Shown piece by piece: positions 1 through 6,797 of a stretch of DNA of 11,185 nt. The notes beneath the pieces were generated by a model. That model was not told the origin of the DNA. It did no database searches and saw nothing but the letters and a program-made list of their open reading frames with translations. The position numbers were made by a program, and so were the translations under genes. Location: contig DKPL01000008.1 in assembly GCA_002471185.1 (NCBI GenBank), positions 1 through 11,185 of the forward strand, written 5' to 3'. The stretch's first letter is position 1. Every line of letters starts with the position of its first letter. This stretch comes from Bacteroides sp. UBA7335 (lineage in GTDB: Bacteria > Bacteroidota > Bacteroidia > Bacteroidales > Bacteroidaceae).

Positions 1-221
1 GAAGAAGAGCGGAAAATAGAGAAATAGTTTAGAGATAAAAAGGAAAGAAAATCAAGTACACGTTTAATCAAAATTACATCCTTAACGAATAAAATAGAAA
101 GAGGAATCATTTAGAAAAACACTTTTAACTAACATTCTGCTGAAAAACATACAGAGATATCACAAATATCACCCTACAAATACGTAAATTGTCGCATGTT
201 TAACCCCAATACACTAACATT
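1..221. other. Leader region upstream of ald, no gene recognised
   Basis: No convincing gene lies here. Read from base 1 in frame 1 there is a short open stretch rich in Glu and Lys that stops at a TAG at 25-27. It could be the last eight codons of a gene outside the window, but it is too short to support. The rest is very AT-rich with no tRNA-like or strong hairpin structure. I could not find a clear TAnnTTTG -7 element for ald; the nearest weak resemblance is around 185-195. Confidence 0.4.
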
Positions 222-1322
222 ATGATTATCGGAATACCTAAGGAGATAAAAAACAATGAAAATCGAGTTGGCATGACTCCAGCAGGAGTTGCAGAATTGA
301 TTAAGCATAATCACAAAGTATATGTGCAAAAAGATGCAGGTATAAATAGCGGATTTATCGATAATGAATACATAGCGGCGGGAGCTATTCTCTTACCTTC
401 AATTGAAGATGTATATAAGATTGCAGAAATGATTGTGAAAGTAAAAGAGCCTATTAAACCTGAATATAAATTAATTCGTCCAGGACAACTCTTATTCACC
501 TACTTTCATTTTGCCTCAAACGAAGAGTTAACATTAGCAATGATAGCAAGTGGTGCTATCTGTTTAGCATACGAAACTGTAGAAAAACCAGACCATTCAC
601 TACCGCTACTTATTCCCATGAGCGAGGTGGCTGGACGTATGTCAATACAAGAAGGAGCACGTTTCTTAGAAAAGCCTCAAAGCGGAAAAGGCATATTACT
701 TGGTGGTGTACCAGGAGTTAAACCCGCCAAAGTTTTAATATTAGGTGGAGGTGTTGTAGGAAGTAATGCAGCTCAAATAGCAGCAGGTATGGGTGCTGAT
801 GTCACTATAGCTGATATTAATTTGCCACGTCTAAGATATTTAAGCGAAACATTACCCGCCAATGTCAAAACACTCTACTCTTCTAGTCACCAAATAGAAA
901 AAGAACTCCCTACCGTAGATCTAGTCATTGGCTCTGTTTTAAAACCTGGAGATAAAGCTCCACATTTAATAACAAAAGAAATGCTTAAATCAATGCAACC
1001 TGGCAGTGTATTAGTGGATGTTGCTATTGATCAAGGTGGGTGCTTTGAGACTTCACACCCAACAACACACAGTGATCCAATTTATGTTGTTGACAACATC
1101 ATACATTATGCAGTAGCCAATATTCCCGGCGCAGTACCATACACTTCTACTATGGCGTTAACCAATGTAACTCTTCCATACATATTAGCTTTAGCTAACA
1201 AGGGATGGAAGGAAGCATGCGCAAATGATAAATCATTGTCAAATGGACTAAATATTGTGGAGGGAAAAGTAGTATACAAAGCTGTAGCCGACGTATTTAA
1301 TCTTCCATACTCAGCACTGTAA
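222..1322 (+). CDS. ald: Alanine dehydrogenase
   Basis: NAD-dependent oxidative deamination of L-alanine to pyruvate and ammonium (reversible), in the cytoplasm. The 366-residue length is close to the family norm (about 370). The N-terminus has the family opening with PKEIKNNENR, which fixes the ATG start. Residues expected from characterised alanine dehydrogenases fall at the expected positions: Arg15, Lys75 (in VKVKEP), His96 and Asp270 (in VDVAID) for pyruvate binding and catalysis. A Rossmann motif GGGVVG lies at 175-180, followed by Asp198, which would bind the NAD ribose. The gene stands alone, has its own terminator just downstream, and converges on the flavoprotein gene at 1393-2331. 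Nothing suggests damage or transfer. Confidence 0.96.
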   Translation: MIIGIPKEIKNNENRVGMTPAGVAELIKHNHKVYVQKDAGINSGFIDNEYIAAGAILLPSIEDVYKIAEMIVKVKEPIKPEYKLIRPGQLLFTYFHFASNEELTLAMIASGAICLAYETVEKPDHSLPLLIPMSEVAGRMSIQEGARFLEKPQSGKGILLGGVPGVKPAKVLILGGGVVGSNAAQIAAGMGADVTIADINLPRLRYLSETLPANVKTLYSSSHQIEKELPTVDLVIGSVLKPGDKAPHLITKEMLKSMQPGSVLVDVAIDQGGCFETSHPTTHSDPIYVVDNIIHYAVANIPGAVPYTSTMALTNVTLPYILALANKGWKEACANDKSLSNGLNIVEGKVVYKAVADVFNLPYSAL

Positions 1323-1327
1323 AAACC

Positions 1328-1367
1328 AAAAGCATCTCATTAACAGATTGTAATGAGATGCTTTTTT
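1328..1367. terminator. Bidirectional rho-independent terminator
   Basis: A perfect 12-bp stem (AGCATCTCATTA at 1331-1342 with TAATGAGATGCT at 1351-1362) has an 8-nt loop and runs into six T (1362-1367). The stem can be extended by AAA/TTT pairs. It lies a few bases after the ald stop. Read on the minus strand the same stem is followed by TTTTGGTTTTT, so it probably also ends the minus-strand operon whose last gene stops at 1393. Confidence 0.9.
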
Positions 1368-1392
1368 ATCATCTTATATAAAAAACATTAAC

Positions 1393-2331
1393 TTACCACT
1401 CGTATCTCATTTTACTAATACGATCATATTCAGCAACTAACTCTTTCATAACCTCAGCTACAGTTTGTTGGTGTCGCAAAAGTGATGTAACCTGACCTAT
1501 TTCCAGCTCACCATTTTCTAAATCCCCCTCGAACATCCCTTTTTTAGGTCGACCACAACCTATCAACGCTAGTAACTCATCAGCCGAAGCGCCGCTAGCT
1601 TCAGCTTTTTCTATCTGATCTCTAAAACTATTAACAGCCAATCTCGTAGGAGATAACTTCTTAAGAAGTAATTTGGTATCCCCTTCATTTAATCGTAAGC
1701 AATAATCTTTAAAAACATTACTCGCCGAGCTTTCAGTAGTTAACGCAAAACGAGTACCTATTTGAACAGCCTCAGCACCTAGCACAAAAGTGGCCATCAT
1801 CGACTGTCCGGTAGCAATACCTCCAGCTGCAATTAAAGGCAAAGTAGTAGCATTACGAACAGCCGGAATTAAACACATTGTTGTCGTTTCTTCACGTCCA
1901 TTATGTCCTCCAGCCTCAAACCCTTCGGCAACAATAGCATCAACTCCAGCCTCTTCACATTTCATCGCAAAACGCGAAGAGGAAACTACATGAACAACAA
2001 TAATTCCTTTCTGGTGAAGCCAAGAAGTCCATGTTTTTGGATTACCGGCAGATGTAAAAACAATTTTAACTCCTTCCTCAGCTATAACATTCATTACCCT
2101 CTCAATTTCGGGATACATTAATGGAACATTCACACCAAAAGGGAGCTGAGTTGCAGCTTTACATTTACGCACATGCTCACGCAACACTTCGGGATGCATT
2201 GAACCAGCTCCAATAAGCCCTAAGCCACCTGAATTACTTACGGCAGAAGCAAGTTTCCAACCACTACACCATGCCATTCCACCTTGAATAATAGGATATT
2301 TAATATCCAATAAAGACATTATTCTATTCAT
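1393..2331 (-). CDS. FabK / nitronate monooxygenase-family FMN flavoprotein
   Basis: A 312-residue TIM-barrel flavoprotein of the 2-nitropropane dioxygenase/FabK superfamily, cytoplasmic. Seen: PIIQGGMAW near residues 13-21, the family signature EGFEAGGHNG at 136-145 with the presumed catalytic His143, the phosphate-binding AAGGIATG at 168-175, and GAEAVQIGTRF at 185-195. The C-terminal part has a GELEIGQ segment of the kind seen in FabK-type enoyl-ACP reductases. The two activities share this fold, so the substrate cannot be decided from sequence: FabK would reduce trans-2-enoyl-ACP in fatty-acid synthesis, while NMO oxidises alkyl nitronates. Length (about 310-325 in FabK) and the EGxEAGGH motif lean to FabK-like. 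It starts 54 bases after the secreted-protein gene upstream and may be the last gene of the sigma-factor operon. A weak -7-like TCTGTTTG (minus strand, 2365-2372) leaves room for its own promoter. Confidence 0.85.
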   Translation of the reverse strand: MNRIMSLLDIKYPIIQGGMAWCSGWKLASAVSNSGGLGLIGAGSMHPEVLREHVRKCKAATQLPFGVNVPLMYPEIERVMNVIAEEGVKIVFTSAGNPKTWTSWLHQKGIIVVHVVSSSRFAMKCEEAGVDAIVAEGFEAGGHNGREETTTMCLIPAVRNATTLPLIAAGGIATGQSMMATFVLGAEAVQIGTRFALTTESSASNVFKDYCLRLNEGDTKLLLKKLSPTRLAVNSFRDQIEKAEASGASADELLALIGCGRPKKGMFEGDLENGELEIGQVTSLLRHQQTVAEVMKELVAEYDRISKMRYEW

Positions 2332-2385
2332 CGTATTCTAAACTCATTAAGTATTAAAAAGAAACAAACAGAATAAACCAACAGT

Positions 2386-3078
2386 TCAACGAATTAATGA
2401 TTTAATTATAGGAGAATTTTCTTGAGTAGTTGCAGAATCGCCATATTGACTTAACACCTCCAAAGTACGAATACGACGTTTACGTCCATTTCTATTCCAA
2501 AAATCTTTAGTAAAAGGAGTCATTAAGTCCAAGCCAGTTGGATTACTCGTCTTTTGCCACCCACCCAATATAGCATTAGCACTTCTATTAGCCAATGGGT
2601 TATATCGTAAACCTGATGCCTCAATTTCTTCAATAGAGTTGCGCACTCCCTTATCTAAAGGCGTTTTAGCCCAATTAGAGTATATAAACTGAGTTTTAAA
2701 ATGATAAAATGGATCGTTCCGCCAAGTATCCTTATTCACATTTATTTTTTTCTGTCTAATAGGATCCCAGTCGTAAGGGGTACTTCCCGTATAAGGACGC
2801 AAAGTTAAATACTGCCTTTTATCTAATGAAAGTTCATTGGGAAGAGCTGTAGGTAAAGTTTCATCAGGAAGAAGCCATTGTTTTTGAGTAGAAATCATAG
2901 GTCCTCCTATTATGCCGGAACCTAAATCAATTTGTTCTATTGCATTTCTATTAAGATGAAGTTCTTCTTCATCATGTAATATCCTATCAAGCTTTAGCGA
3001 GTCTTGAGGAGTCCATTCTTGTGCAGAGGCAATGTGTACAAAGAGAAATAAGCACATCACCAAACCTATACATTTCAT
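2386..3078 (-). CDS. Secreted hypothetical protein, DUF4858-like
   Basis: Function unknown. The 230-residue product begins with a clear Sec signal peptide: Lys-Cys, then a hydrophobic core, with likely cleavage after Ala19 (ASA|Q). The mature part is hydrophilic, with no transmembrane segment and no enzyme motif I recognise. It contains a proline/tryptophan/tyrosine-rich centre (about 95-140), a GGWQKTSNPTGLDL segment at 172-185 and a basic stretch GRKRRIR at 198-204. It resembles a Bacteroidales-restricted family I recall as DUF4858; that name is from memory and not verified. It lies 28 bases after the small lipoprotein gene and 54 bases before the FabK-like gene, all on the minus strand, which fits one transcript led by the ECF sigma gene. 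A periplasmic or envelope role is inferred only from the signal peptide and the context. Confidence 0.75.
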   Translation of the reverse strand: MKCIGLVMCLFLFVHIASAQEWTPQDSLKLDRILHDEEELHLNRNAIEQIDLGSGIIGGPMISTQKQWLLPDETLPTALPNELSLDKRQYLTLRPYTGSTPYDWDPIRQKKINVNKDTWRNDPFYHFKTQFIYSNWAKTPLDKGVRNSIEEIEASGLRYNPLANRSANAILGGWQKTSNPTGLDLMTPFTKDFWNRNGRKRRIRTLEVLSQYGDSATTQENSPIIKSLIR

Positions 3079-3106
3079 GTTATGTAATTATATTTTAATA
3101 CACCAA

Positions 3107-3628
3107 CTACCACCAACGATATCCACTTCCGCAAAGCGGTTCATCAAAACATGGATCAATAGTCCATGTAGTTCGGGGCAGATTTCGATAATCCCACCAT
3201 TGTTTGTAACGAGCAGCTGCATCTAGAACCTCTTCATCTGTGAGAAAATAAATCGCTTCGTAATTATCAGCATTAACCTCAACCATATTACATCCCATAG
3301 AAGCAGGAAAGCCTAAACGTATAGATTCAACGACCCATAAAATACATTCGCCTAGTCTTATTTTACCACTATTTGATTTATACAAAGTAGGAAATGAGGG
3401 AATAATAGTTAGATCATCAGCATATTTCAACAAACCCGAAATATCATTTGTCGTGAAATTAGGAATGACATCTACTCCAACTTCATTTTTATTGCTATAA
3501 GTACCAGCCTTTAGTTGTTTAACAAAAGTAGTTATTTCGGAAGTATTAGAGTCTACCGATTCATTATTACAATTTACCAAACAGAGGAGAGATATTATTG
3601 CTATAAACCAGACTGCTAGCTTTTTCAT
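3107..3628 (-). CDS. Small putative lipoprotein, DUF4943-like
   Basis: Function unknown; 173 residues. The N-terminus has two lysines, a hydrophobic stretch and LVNC ending at Cys20, a plausible lipobox for signal peptidase II, although Asn before the Cys is unusual. Asn-Asn-Glu-Ser follows. There is no strong acidic surface-export signal after the Cys, so whether it faces the periplasm or the surface is open. A globular domain of about 140 residues follows, with KIRLGECILWVVESIR near 89-104 and a C-terminus rich in Trp, Tyr and Cys (Cys159 and Cys166 could form a disulfide). It resembles a Bacteroidales family I recall as DUF4943; this is not verified. It starts 18 bases after the barrel-type gene and is followed 28 bases later by the secreted protein, so co-transcription is likely. 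Confidence 0.75.
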   Translation of the reverse strand: MKKLAVWFIAIISLLCLVNCNNESVDSNTSEITTFVKQLKAGTYSNKNEVGVDVIPNFTTNDISGLLKYADDLTIIPSFPTLYKSNSGKIRLGECILWVVESIRLGFPASMGCNMVEVNADNYEAIYFLTDEEVLDAAARYKQWWDYRNLPRTTWTIDPCFDEPLCGSGYRWW

Positions 3629-3646
3629 ATTAGATAAAATTAGGAA

Positions 3647-4687
3647 TTAAAAAGACATACGCATGCCACACACTACGTTAAAATTAGTAGGACGAACTGT
3701 GCGGGTAGTCTCAGATTTCGAATCAGTTTTAAAGTAATGAGAAACTCCTGGCTCCATAAAAACCGCCAATTTATCATTAATATTGTATTTTGCTCCAATG
3801 GCAGCATTGACAGCTAACTGTATCGGCTCATGTTTAAAATCATTCTTAATCGCACCTGAAATACATTTTTCAGCTATTCCTCCAATAGAAGCATACAAAT
3901 CAACCTTTTTAAGTTTAGCGTAAGTCACATTTAACTTTATTGGTAGACCAAGATAATGTAGTTTACCATTATTAGAAGGAACATTAGCATATTGTACTCC
4001 AGTTTCAATTGCCAAAAAATCATTAAGTTTACGCTCAATACCCACTCCAATATTAAAAGGTAACGATTTACTAATCAGATTATTGGGTAATGCAATACCG
4101 CCAAAAGTTTTAATAGCCCAATCATGTGTTTTTGAAACAGAAGTATCAGCTGTTTCACTATCGAATGAACTATTCGATACATCAATTGGATAAGAATAGT
4201 ACTCATCATGAGAAGACCAATAAACATCTGATTCATGGTTATCATATACATTATGGTTGACGGAAGTAATTGAAAAGCCAAACGAGACCGATACCATCAA
4301 TGAATCTTCGGGAAAAGAGTTTTGCAGATTGGCGGAAGAACTAGATAATGGCTTAACGTTATGAGTAGAAGCCATTGGAGGAGCAGGAGTAAAAGATTGA
4401 TAAACTTGATCCCCAACTAAATTACTCTGGTTAGAAACAGCTAATTGACTAAAAGCCTCACTCATTTCTTCTTTAGGCGAAAGGTACCAGAACATAGCCG
4501 ATGAAGCAAGCAACACAAAAAGCACAGCTACCGAAGAAACAAGTCGCATGAAAAACATATGTTTACGTTGAGCTATCAAAGCCATATGTGAATTTAGCTT
4601 TGCCCATGAATCATCACGAGTATCCATTTCGGTATACGATAGACGTGATCGAAACAAATCAATTACTTCATCATTTTCTTTCTTCAT
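3647..4687 (-). CDS. Anti-sigma-like membrane anchor joined to outer-membrane beta-barrel-like domain
   Basis: A 346-residue protein with three visible parts. Residues 1-44 are hydrophilic and charged, with a DLFRSRLSYTE segment and a DDSWAKL segment, like the short cytoplasmic part found in Bacteroidetes proteins encoded beside ECF sigma factors. Residues about 46-69 form one transmembrane helix. Residues about 75-185 are a Ser/Asn/Asp-rich linker with little predicted structure. Residues about 190-346 alternate polar and hydrophobic residues as in small porin-like barrels and end in GMRMSF, a terminal aromatic typical of outer-membrane proteins. The start codon lies inside the sigma gene (17-base overlap), suggesting translational coupling and fixed stoichiometry. 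I infer that it restrains the sigma factor at the membrane. How one chain with an inner-membrane helix could also carry an OMP-type domain is unresolved; the C-terminal part may stay a periplasmic beta domain. Binding to sigma is not shown by sequence alone. Confidence 0.7.
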   Translation of the reverse strand: MKKENDEVIDLFRSRLSYTEMDTRDDSWAKLNSHMALIAQRKHMFFMRLVSSVAVLFVLLASSAMFWYLSPKEEMSEAFSQLAVSNQSNLVGDQVYQSFTPAPPMASTHNVKPLSSSSANLQNSFPEDSLMVSVSFGFSITSVNHNVYDNHESDVYWSSHDEYYSYPIDVSNSSFDSETADTSVSKTHDWAIKTFGGIALPNNLISKSLPFNIGVGIERKLNDFLAIETGVQYANVPSNNGKLHYLGLPIKLNVTYAKLKKVDLYASIGGIAEKCISGAIKNDFKHEPIQLAVNAAIGAKYNINDKLAVFMEPGVSHYFKTDSKSETTRTVRPTNFNVVCGMRMSF

Positions 4688-5216
4688 TTCTTTTAAAAAC
4701 TTTAATTCTTTTTGCTAATAGATATTTGGCACGATACAATTGTGAAGTAGAAGAATGCTCTTTTATACCCAATAAAGCTGCAATTTCTTTGTGTGATTTT
4801 TCCTCAAAAACATAAAGATTAAAAACTGTTCTACATCCTGCGGGTAGTTCAGCCACAAAAAGCATCAACTGTTCTTCAGACAAATCACTTTCACTTTGAG
4901 AGAACTCCGGAATATCCGGTAATTGTTCTTCGTATAAAAGCCATTGACTATTTCGTTTTTCACGACGCAAATAATCGAGCGCTTGAGATACCATAACCTT
5001 ACTAATCCATGTAAACAAGGACGATTCACCACGAAACGAAAACTTGGTAAAGATTTTAATAAAAGCATCATGCAACACATCATTAGCTGCATCTATATCA
5101 CCTGTATAGCGATAGCATATAGCCAGCATTCGCTTTGCGTAGAGAGTATAAAGCCTTTGTCGTGCAGCTTCATCCCCTGCCCGACACCCTTTAATTAAAT
5201 CAATCTCATTCTCCAA
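4671..5216 (-). CDS. RNA polymerase ECF sigma factor (sigma-70 family)
   Basis: A 181-residue group IV sigma factor that would direct RNA polymerase to a small regulon. Region 2 spans about residues 22-90: it has the DVLHDAFIKIF segment at 46-56, which binds core polymerase, and SSLFTWISKVMVSQALDYLRREKR at about 65-88 for -10 recognition. Region 4 spans about 117-172 with LPAGCRTVFNLYVFEEKSHKEIAALLGI and a helix-turn-helix near 141-164 for -35 recognition. The start is TTG: no ATG lies upstream before an in-frame TAG, and the first internal Met is residue 30, which would cut region 2. It is the first gene of a minus-strand run and overlaps the anti-sigma-like gene by 17 bases. It may autoregulate, as such operons often do, but no target promoter can be read here. 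Confidence 0.93.
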   Translation of the reverse strand: MENEIDLIKGCRAGDEAARQRLYTLYAKRMLAICYRYTGDIDAANDVLHDAFIKIFTKFSFRGESSLFTWISKVMVSQALDYLRREKRNSQWLLYEEQLPDIPEFSQSESDLSEEQLMLFVAELPAGCRTVFNLYVFEEKSHKEIAALLGIKEHSSTSQLYRAKYLLAKRIKVFKRNEERK

Positions 5217-5268
5217 GTCAATGCGTTTTATTTTATCAAGTCGCCTCTCGCGTTTCTATTAGTTTGAC

Positions 5269-5290
5269 GCAGCACTATAGAAAATGCTGC
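5269..5290. promoter_or_regulatory. Inverted repeat in the leader of the ECF sigma operon
   Basis: GCAGCA (5269-5274) and TGCTGC (5285-5290) form a perfect 6-bp inverted repeat with a 10-nt loop. On the minus strand it follows directly after a promoter-like TTTCTTTG (one mismatch to TAnnTTTG), so it would sit at or just past the transcription start and 53 bases before the sigma start codon. It could be an operator or an RNA hairpin in the 5' leader. The -33 element is not clear. Confidence 0.35.
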
Positions 5291-5355
5291 AAAGAAAAAT
5301 ACAAAAAGAAGTTAATTTAAAAAGAAATAAATGAGTAGCGCATATGTATTAATAT

Positions 5356-5416
5356 AAAAACACGGATTTCACGCTACACACGATAAACATCATGTATTAA
5401 AACGTAAAATCCGTGT
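5356..5416 (-). terminator. Rho-independent terminator of the DUF4783-nadC operon
   Basis: On the minus strand ACACGGATTTTACG (5416-5403) pairs with CGTGAAATCCGTGT (5373-5360) in a 14-bp stem with one G-U wobble. The 29-base loop is large, and a run of T (5359-5356) follows. It begins about 20 bases after the nadC stop, and it separates nadC from the sigma operon downstream on the same strand, so the sigma operon needs its own promoter in 5217-5355. Confidence 0.82.
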
Positions 5417-5436
5417 CTATTTAGTTTTTTTATTTA

Positions 5437-6285
5437 TCAACAAGCTTTAAAGCTCATATCCAACCCTTTCACAGAGTGAGTAAGTGCACCAACCGAAATG
5501 AAATCAACTCCACATTCAGCATAATCGCGTAATGTATCAAAAGTAATACCACCAGACGATTCAGTTTCAAAACGACCATTAACCATTTCAACTGCCTTTT
5601 TAGTCATTTCAGGAGTGAAATTATCAAACATAACACGGTCTACTCCACCTAAATCAAGTACTTGTTGCAGTTCATCAAAGCTACGGACTTCAATTTCAAT
5701 CTTCAAATCTTTACCTTTAGCCTTACAATAATCTTTAGCACGAGTAATTGCCTTATCGATACCACCGGCAAAATCCACGTGATTATCTTTCAAAAGAATC
5801 ATATCGAATAGGCCAATACGATGATTTACACCACCACCAATTTTAACCGCCATTTTCTCAACAATACGCATTGCAGGAGTTGTTTTGCGCGTATCAAGTA
5901 CACGAGTTTTGGTACCTTCAAGTTGTTTCACATACTTGCGAGTCATAGTGGCAATACCACTCATACGTTGCATTACATTCAACATTAAACGCTCTGTTTG
6001 TAGCAATGATTGAATTTTTCCTTCAACTACCATTACCACATCTCCCGGTTTTACGTCGGCACCATCATTTATGAAAATTTCCACCTTCATTGTAGGGTCA
6101 AAGCGATGAAATATTTCTTTAGCAACCTCTACACCAGCCAATACACCAGTTTCTTTAATAAGGAGTTTTGATTTTCCAATAGCACTATCGGGGATACACG
6201 AAAGTGTAGTATGATCGCCATCACCAATATCTTCAGCAAAAGCCAAATCTATCAATTTGTCGATGAGTTCTTTTTCTTTAGTCAT
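5437..6285 (-). CDS. nadC: Nicotinate-nucleotide pyrophosphorylase (quinolinate phosphoribosyltransferase)
   Basis: Converts quinolinate and PRPP to nicotinate mononucleotide, CO2 and PPi, the committing step of de novo NAD synthesis, in the cytoplasm. With the ATG at 6285 it has 282 residues, normal for the family. A longer reading from a TTG at 6297 adds four residues (M-I-K-S) and seems less likely. Visible family motifs (numbering from the ATG): SEDIGDGDHT-type N-terminus at about 17-26, ERLMLN at 98-103, DTRKTTP at 131-137, GGGVNHR at 150-156, ILLKDNH at 163-169, EIEV at 197-200, MFDNF at 219-223 and ESSGGI at 242-247. These supply the Arg/Lys/His that bind PRPP and quinolinate. The start overlaps the end of the upstream DUF4783-like gene by 8 bases, so translation is probably coupled. 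nadA and nadB are not in the window. Confidence 0.96.
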   Translation of the reverse strand: MTKEKELIDKLIDLAFAEDIGDGDHTTLSCIPDSAIGKSKLLIKETGVLAGVEVAKEIFHRFDPTMKVEIFINDGADVKPGDVVMVVEGKIQSLLQTERLMLNVMQRMSGIATMTRKYVKQLEGTKTRVLDTRKTTPAMRIVEKMAVKIGGGVNHRIGLFDMILLKDNHVDFAGGIDKAITRAKDYCKAKGKDLKIEIEVRSFDELQQVLDLGGVDRVMFDNFTPEMTKKAVEMVNGRFETESSGGITFDTLRDYAECGVDFISVGALTHSVKGLDMSFKAC

Positions 6286-6670
6286 TGATTTTATCAATTC
6301 TTATCTGATGAATTAAATATTTATTTTGCAGTCTGCGAAAGAAGCAATTAACTCTATAATTACCATTTGTAGTAGCTAATGTGCCAATTATAAAACTCGA
6401 ATCATCACGCTTTCCTTGATGATTAACAGTAAAATTACTCACTTTACTATCAGCAAAAAAAGCAGACAATACAGATTCGGCAAGTTCTTTATCAATGCTT
6501 TTTGGAGTATTTTGAATAATGACCTCTACCTTATCATTCAAATATTTATTCAAGTCTTGTGAGCTTCCTTTTTTAAAAGCTAACACTACACCGACCGGAA
6601 CATCTTGCGCCAACAATATGGTTATCGTAAAAAGCAATCCGGCAGATAAAAGAAATAATCGTTTTTTCAT
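6278..6670 (-). CDS. Secreted DUF4783-like protein
   Basis: 130 residues. Residues 1-21 are a Sec signal peptide (two Lys and Arg, then a long hydrophobic stretch ending LLAQ). The mature domain of about 108 residues is hydrophilic; it has an alpha-then-beta pattern with SIDKELAESVLSAFF at about 58-72, a GTLATTNGNYRVNCFF strand pair at about 96-111, and a basic C-terminus. This fits the small NTF2-like fold proposed for DUF4783 proteins of Bacteroidetes, a family name I recall but could not check. No catalytic residues are evident and the function is unknown. It is transcribed ahead of nadC and overlaps it, so the two share a transcript. The probable promoter (-7 at 6723-6730, minus strand) lies about 50 bases upstream, back to back with that of rlmH. 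Confidence 0.8.
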   Translation of the reverse strand: MKKRLFLLSAGLLFTITILLAQDVPVGVVLAFKKGSSQDLNKYLNDKVEVIIQNTPKSIDKELAESVLSAFFADSKVSNFTVNHQGKRDDSSFIIGTLATTNGNYRVNCFFRRLQNKYLIHQIRIDKIND

Positions 6671-6722
6671 AACCTTAAGCTTTTTGATAGTTATTTCGAG
6701 TTAAACTTCTATCATTTCATGG

Positions 6723-6755
6723 CAAAGGTAAGCAATTATTGTGGATAAAAACAAG
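6723..6755 (-). promoter_or_regulatory. Promoter of the DUF4783-nadC operon
   Basis: On the minus strand TACCTTTG (6730-6723) is an exact match to the Bacteroidetes -7 consensus TAnnTTTG. A -33-like CTTG (6755-6752) stands 21 bases upstream, the right distance for the TTTG element. Transcription would start near 6716, giving a leader of about 45 bases. It interlocks with the opposing rlmH promoter. Confidence 0.65.
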
Positions 6756-6771
6756 AAAAGCCCTATTTTTG
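6738..6771 (+). promoter_or_regulatory. Promoter of rlmH
   Basis: TATTTTTG at 6764-6771 matches TAnnTTTG exactly. A weak -33-like ATTG is at 6738-6741, 22 bases upstream. The predicted start near 6778 gives a leader of about 20 bases before the ATG at 6798. Confidence 0.6.
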
Positions 6772-6797
6772 CACTTTTACCCCAAACAGGAACAGAT

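Noticed and set aside
1..27. C-terminal fragment of an upstream gene (Glu/Lys-rich, ends at TAG 25-27)
   Set aside because: Eight codons cannot be told from chance in AT-rich DNA.
311..499. Minus-strand open frame inside ald, and similar frames inside the other genes
   Set aside because: These are shadows of well-supported genes, with no start signals or recognisable protein features.
222..1322. Alanine dehydrogenase as a nicotinamide nucleotide transhydrogenase alpha subunit
   Set aside because: The families are related, but the length, the lack of a membrane domain and the conserved Arg15, Lys75, His96 and Asp270 fit alanine dehydrogenase.
6286..6297. Longer NadC starting four codons earlier
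   Set aside because: The upstream codon is TTG, and family members start at the following ATG with a TKEKEL-like sequence.
6741..6797. N-terminal extension of RlmH by 19 codons from an upstream start
   Set aside because: The family begins at the MKTTLLVIGR-like segment, and the extension contains an exact -7 promoter box.
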